64,000 nt of DNA. Origin: Caenorhabditis remanei. Lineage: Eukaryota; Nematoda; Chromadorea; Rhabditida; Rhabditidae. The notes under the pieces were generated by a model. The model did not search any database, had not been told where the DNA came from, and worked only from the letters and a program-made list of their open reading frames with translations. The stretch is from NCBI RefSeq assembly GCF_010183535.1, contig NC_071330.1, forward strand, positions 5,561,717-5,625,716. Direction: 5' to 3'. Shown one piece after another: positions 59,701-64,000 of the stretch (position 1 is its first letter; every line of letters begins with the position of its first letter). A program made the position numbers and the translations under genes.

Positions 59701-60700
59701 ATGAGTATTCTTTGAAAACGTACTAAACTTATAGTTTGCCCTTGTGGGCGGAGCTTTCACTCACTTCTAACACTTTTCTATTTTTATCAGATCCCAACGT
59801 TGAACCTGTCACCCGAAGCATGCACATCGGAGCTGGACACCACTGTGTACGTGATCTTCTTTCTTTTTTCTTGTAAAACATATTTCTAGAGAAAGTAGTT
59901 TATTATCTTCCGGTTTAGTGCACTACTATCAGATGTATAGTCTAATTAGAGGGATATTCGTGCTATGTTTCGCAGAAATTCTTGGTTTTTGGTCGTTTTT
60001 TCTTTTAAAAGTTTCTAGTAGCACGTGTTGCCTCACCACGAGCTTGCCACGTGGAAATCACCACTTTGTTTATAAAATTGGAAAGAAAAAATCAAAAAGC
60101 AGAAATTTTGTTACACATAGTACGAATAGTAGTGTAGTTGTCAGTGTCGTTGTCAAGTGTGTGTGATCACTGGATTCATTTATTTATAGACAAAAAACAG
60201 ATGAGAGATTAGGAAAAATGAAGCGCAGAGAGAACGGAAACGAAGAGGATTGTTGTGTTTGTCGGGATTGTTGCAGCAAACTGAATGAGAAACACGAGAA
60301 AAAACGTCAGGAAAAAGAAAAGAAAAGGAAATCCACTGGCAAAAGACACTGATTTCTCACACTCTCCTCCCCTCACTCCAACTCATCCACTAACTTTTCT
60401 GTTAGTTTTTGTTGAGAATGCATTAGAAATGTCAGAATATAAAAATCCCATAAACTTTTGTATCGAAATTTTCTTATAGATCATTTGAATCATCTTCCAC
60501 ATCCTTCGAATCAACACCTCCTTCTTCTCTACCTAAAGACGGGTCCAACTATTTCCAAGTAAGCCTCCTCTAATTCCTTGCTCCGCCCCTGTCCTCTTTT
60601 CCGTCTCACTCCGTTTTCTCTTTTTTTTCAGGCCGTCTTTCAGTACTTCGCGAAGCCATCTTCCTCCTCCTCTCCTCGCTCCTCAACCACTTCTCCTTAA
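56799..60700 (+). CDS. ikke-1: IKK-epsilon/TBK1-like serine/threonine kinase
   Basis: Seven exons, 56799-57213, 57272-57474, 57831-58673, 58752-59570, 59791-59846, 60480-60558 and 60632-60700, encode 827 residues. Kinase domain near residues 25-310: Gly loop IGKGAYSEVYEG, Lys in LVAVK, catalytic HRDIKHMNILL, then CDMG in place of DFG, activation region GTPNLLHPFLAKEMVD (GTEEYLHPDMYE in TBK1) and DLWSLGCTLYFCATGKFPFE. A ubiquitin-like/scaffold region and a long helical part follow (QARQAREELERHAKVAMN and KKLINELNQEIEQL), as in TBK1, and a Ser/Pro tail. In mammals these kinases act in innate immunity and autophagy; the worm homolog ikke-1 lies at this place. The 78-nt intron 58674-58751 has no stop in frame, so retention would add 26 residues. 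Confidence 0.9.
59847..60479 (+). other. 633-bp intron of the kinase gene
   Basis: The longest intron of the kinase gene. It holds open frames under 85 codons without recognisable features and no RNA gene I can see. Confidence 0.6.
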
Positions 60701-61147
60701 TCATTCAATTTAAAATGTATATGATTTCCTGTAAATAGATTGAATAGGCCCGTTACGAGTCTCTACTAAACATGTATCATTCCTACTTTGTTACCAGTGA
60801 AAACGAAAAAAAAACTACACCGGAAATTTGAAAGCGGCCATTGATTCCTTTCCATTTCCTCTCTTACCACTCAATTGTTTCTGTTTTTGTTTCATCATTC
60901 TCATTGATTGCGAACACTTTTTGTATAGATTCATTTTCTTTTCTGTCTCTCATTTCTTTTTCGGCAAATAGACGCGTTTTGTAATGAATTACTCGGATTA
61001 TCTCTTTCTCTCTTCTCAAAAGAAGCCTTTTTATCTATTATCATTTCTTTCCCTCTTCTAGTTTTCAACAGGAATTTCCACTGCCGATATTTCTTGCTTT
61101 TGAAACTGCCGAATGTTTCTCAAATATTCGTTTTCAGATTTGTAGAA
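60701..61147. other. Kinase 3' UTR and upstream region of the dehydratase gene
   Basis: No gene. No canonical AATAAA directly after the kinase stop. An acceptor GTTTTCAG ends at 61137, ten bases before the next ATG. The 447-bp gap is longer than usual for an operon. Confidence 0.5.
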
Positions 61148-62480
61148 ATGGATCATTTTCTTAAATTACTGCCGAAGTTAACGCCTCAATTGAGAAAGGT
61201 TGGTTCTTCTGGTATTCATTTCTGCTGACGAATTACTCGTAGAAGACGAAGCTAATTATAGTGAGAGCATAGAGGAAGTTTTATTGCTGAAAGTCGGAAA
61301 CAAATGGAATAAACAACGTTTTCCCATCTTCTGCAATCGCAATTGCTGAAATTAGTTTTTTCGTAGAATTTATTCAAAGTTTACGTACAAAATCTATAGG
61401 AAATCAGCAAACTTTAGAAAAATTTACTCTTTAAATTTCACCTTCAAACTATAAAAAATTCCAGGGAGATTGCGGAAAAATCGCTGTCATCGGTGGTTCC
61501 CTTGAATACACGGGCGCCCCCTATTACGCCGCTTCTTCAATCTCTCGCCTCGGCGCTGACCTAATCCACGTGTTCTGTACTCCAGATGCAGCTCCAGTCA
61601 TCAAAGGATACTCTCCTGATCTTATTGTTCATCCAGGAATGAGTGCTTCTTCGATTCTTCCGAAACTTCCGAGAATGGATGCAATCATTATTGGACCGGG
61701 TTTGGGAAGGAATCCAAGTCTCTGGCCATTGCTACAAGAACTTTTTCAATATGTAAAGAAAGAAGAAGTTCCATTTGTAATTGATGGGGTAATCGGATAA
61801 ACACAAATGAAATGTGAAACAAACTTTCTCATTTTACAGGACGGACTATGGTTTGTGTCCGAGCACATTGAACACTTTCCACGTCAGATGATCACTACAG
61901 TACTCACTCCGAATATTGTTGAATTCTCTCGTCTCTGTAAATCGGCTCTAGGCGAGGAAGACGTGCTGAAAATTAAAAATAACAGTCAAATACAACACTT
62001 GGCTGCCGAATTGAGTCGAAAAATGGATGTGACGATTTATATGAAGGGAGAGGTCGATTTGGTGGTGACACCGAATGGAGAAGGTGAAGAAAATGATGTC
62101 TTTATGAGTTTCAAGTAATTTTTTCAGTTTCAAAATGCTCGACGGATTCAAGTTTGAGAAGGTGTGGAGGTCAAGGTGACGTTACTGCTGGAAGTTTGGG
62201 TCTCTTCCTGTTCTGGGCTAAAAAGTTTGTTTTTAATTGAAAAATACTCGCAAACCCGAGATTTTTTCTCAGAAATCCTGGAAACGACTGGACATCCGCT
62301 CACCACGAAGCGGGTATTTCATCAAGTTGGCTCGTCCGAACAGCCGGAAGACGTGCATTTGAGAAGCACGGACGATCAATGAACACTCCGATGTTACTCG
62401 ATGAAATTCCGAAATTGGTACGAGATGTGGAGACACGTGAAATGAAGGACATCGTTCATACAGACAGTTCGAAACATTAA
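61148..62480 (+). CDS. ATP-dependent (S)-NAD(P)H-hydrate dehydratase (NAXD)
   Basis: Five exons, 61148-61198, 61465-61788, 61840-62083, 62128-62224 and 62273-62480, encode 307 residues. It repairs hydrated NADH/NADPH by ATP-dependent dehydration. Landmarks: GKIAVIGGSLEYTGAPYYAA near the N-terminus, IIIGPGLGRNPSLWPLL, VIDGDGLWFVS, LTPNIVEFSRL and the CGGQGDVTAGSLGLFLFWA nucleotide-binding loop, with ISSSWLVRTAGRRAFEKHGR at the end. The third intron is only 44 bp, with a GTGAAG donor at 62084; other donors nearby break the frame or leave too short an intron. No obvious mitochondrial or secretory signal in this isoform. AATAAA at 62529. Confidence 0.92.
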
Positions 62481-64000
62481 TTAATTGATATTTGATTTAT
62501 GAGTATATTGTAAAATGACGAAAGGAAGAATAAATATGGTTTTTGGGTACAATCCGAGTACACGACAGTCTAGAGGATGACAGGCGGGACCAAGATAGAA
62601 TGGGTAGATAGAGATATGAGGGTCAATGACGGGGGAATCCGCTTTTTGATTTCTGATCTTCTATTGGCCCTCAGGGCTGACATGTCTTCTTTTAATATCA
62701 TTTGCACTTTATTTTCGTAGGAATGCTCAACTTTTGTTCTAAATCTAGTGGGCGGGGCGAAGTCAAAGTAATTCTAATGTATTATACAAAAAATCGAAAT
62801 TCTTGCTGTAGAATTACAAACATTAGGTTAATAAGGCGAACGTACAACGGAAACAGTAACCGAAAACTTTCTGCAATTCTGTCAGCGAAACTTAAAAGTC
62901 TCTACAAGCTGTACTCTGTTATCTAATGTTTGCATGTTTCTGCCAAACAGGTGGTCAATCAAATATTGCACTTCTCTCTCTCTCTGTCTCCTTCTAATGC
63001 CTATTGATTATTAAAATTCTCGTCAAAAACAACAAAATAACCAGTTGGACCAGAGAGGTTTATGTCGAATGAAACGGAATTGTCTATCCATTTTTATGCG
63101 GAAATTCATTATTCGAAACTATGGAACAGTGCGCTATGATCGTGAGTTTTATCAGTGTCCTTTATTGCTGAAATCAATCTGGAATTCTCTTTTTCTTGAA
63201 GCTGTGAGCCCAAAATTAAAAAGGGTTGAGTAAGCTGAGAACTGTATAATTCTAGAAGGATTACACTGGAGCTTCGGATGGGTTTCCTTGAAAAGTTTCT
63301 CAAAAATTGTGAAGTATGGAAATTCCCGAGAGATGTTTACAAAAGAGTCGTTCCCATTCAACAAAATATGATTTATCATTTTTTTTGGAATACAGTTTCG
63401 CACGTTTTCATGGAATAGAACTTGAGAAGTTTCATTCATGTTTCCACAGAAAACCGAGCACACATTCTCAAAAATGCTTTGATGGATAGGCCGGACTCTA
63501 GCATGTTTGGTCCAGAGGAGTTTTCCCAGTACCGTAATTTCTAAATATTGAAATGAAAACACGCCAAATATTCAAGAACTCTCTACTGAACTTTTTTAAC
63601 CGTCCTACTAGCCAGCCCCTTTCGAGAAAGTGATTTTTGTTTACTGTTTTTATATTTGAAAATTCTCATAAACACTTATCAAATCTGAATCGCCCCTAGA
63701 CTTTGCATTATCTCTTGACCATTTGGTTTCTCTCTTTTTCATTCAATTTCCCTCTGTTTGCCTATCAAATTTTTATCTGTTTTATCAATTGTTGCTCCCC
63801 CTCCGATCGTGTTGTTGCTCACTCATTATCTCAAGTGTTTTCTCGTCTTTTATCTCCACTTCATGACTATATTTAGTCGGATTCAAAAAAGAAGAAGATC
63901 TGTGTCCTCTTCTTCTCCTTTCTCTGCTTCTTCCAAATACAAAAACTGGTCATTTATCTACCTCTCAAATCTGCCTCTTTTAGAACAAATGAATGAGAAT
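62481..64000. other. Right end of the window, no confident gene
   Basis: After the dehydratase poly(A) signal at 62529 the sequence is mostly unassigned. It contains one 136-codon open frame on - (63152-63562), listed separately. The last 400 bp are pyrimidine-rich, like a promoter of a gene to the right. Confidence 0.5.
63152..63562 (-). CDS. Possible short gene or gene remnant, unknown
   Basis: A 136-codon frame with an ATG and a moderately protein-like composition (HHVR-type low-complexity is absent; segments such as VRNCIPKKMINHILLNGNDS and FPYFTIFEKLFKETHPKL look like a nematode F-box or similar divergent family). No signal peptide, no clear splice sites and no domain I can name. It may be an exon of a larger gene, a remnant, or chance. 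Confidence 0.2.
   Translation of the reverse strand: MFSFQYLEITVLGKLLWTKHARVRPIHQSIFENVCSVFCGNMNETSQVLFHENVRNCIPKKMINHILLNGNDSFVNISREFPYFTIFEKLFKETHPKLQCNPSRIIQFSAYSTLFNFGLTASRKREFQIDFSNKGH

Noticed and set aside
62084..62127. Frameshift in the NAD(P)HX dehydratase gene
   Set aside because: An apparent break disappears if a 44-bp intron with donor GTGAAG is removed; the frame then matches the family through CGGQGD.

Overview
The window is nuclear DNA of a Caenorhabditis nematode. The signs are tandem SL1 spliced-leader/5S rRNA genes, very short introns ending in TTTCAG, trans-splice acceptors just upstream of start codons, and the linked Notch genes glp-1 and lin-12 with their C. elegans chromosome III neighbours (far-1/far-2, gst-1, ikke-1 and the NAXD gene). 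As I remember C. elegans GLP-1, this protein differs at many positions, so the species is a congener; I cannot name it from sequence alone.

Layout. 1-5576: seven near-identical ~788-bp units, each with an SL1 RNA gene (+) and a 5S rRNA gene (-); the array ends abruptly at unique DNA. 7.4-13.2 kb: glp-1 (-). 14.8-16.3 kb: an SRT-like chemoreceptor (-). 16.9-21.6 kb (+): a composite locus in which two 5' exons can be spliced in frame either to the methylcrotonyl-CoA carboxylase beta subunit or to mitochondrial ribosomal protein L44. 25.2-27.3 kb: two divergent fatty-acid/retinol-binding genes. 32.6-35.1 kb (+): two small orphan membrane-protein genes spaced like an operon and surrounded by fold-back repeats. 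39.0-49.0 kb: lin-12 (+), converging on gst-1 (-). 51.5-53.9 kb: an acidic orphan protein. 54.5-54.8 kb: a large palindromic repeat next to a MATH/BTB-type gene. 56.8-60.7 kb: an IKK-epsilon/TBK1-like kinase. 61.1-62.5 kb: NAD(P)HX dehydratase. I see no confident gene from 62.5 kb to the end.

The multi-exon models were built by hand from splice sites. In each one checked, the exon lengths sum to a multiple of three and the phases agree at every junction. The most notable observation is the mccc-2/mrpl-44 locus: the end of exon 2 completes the Asn-Trp-Asp-Tyr motif of MRPL44 when joined to an exon 2.5 kb downstream, and the same donor is in phase with the MCCC2 body lying inside that interval. 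One mitochondrial N-terminus may therefore serve two unrelated matrix proteins. The Notch genes carry LAG-1/CSL-type motifs in their 5' introns, consistent with Notch feedback.
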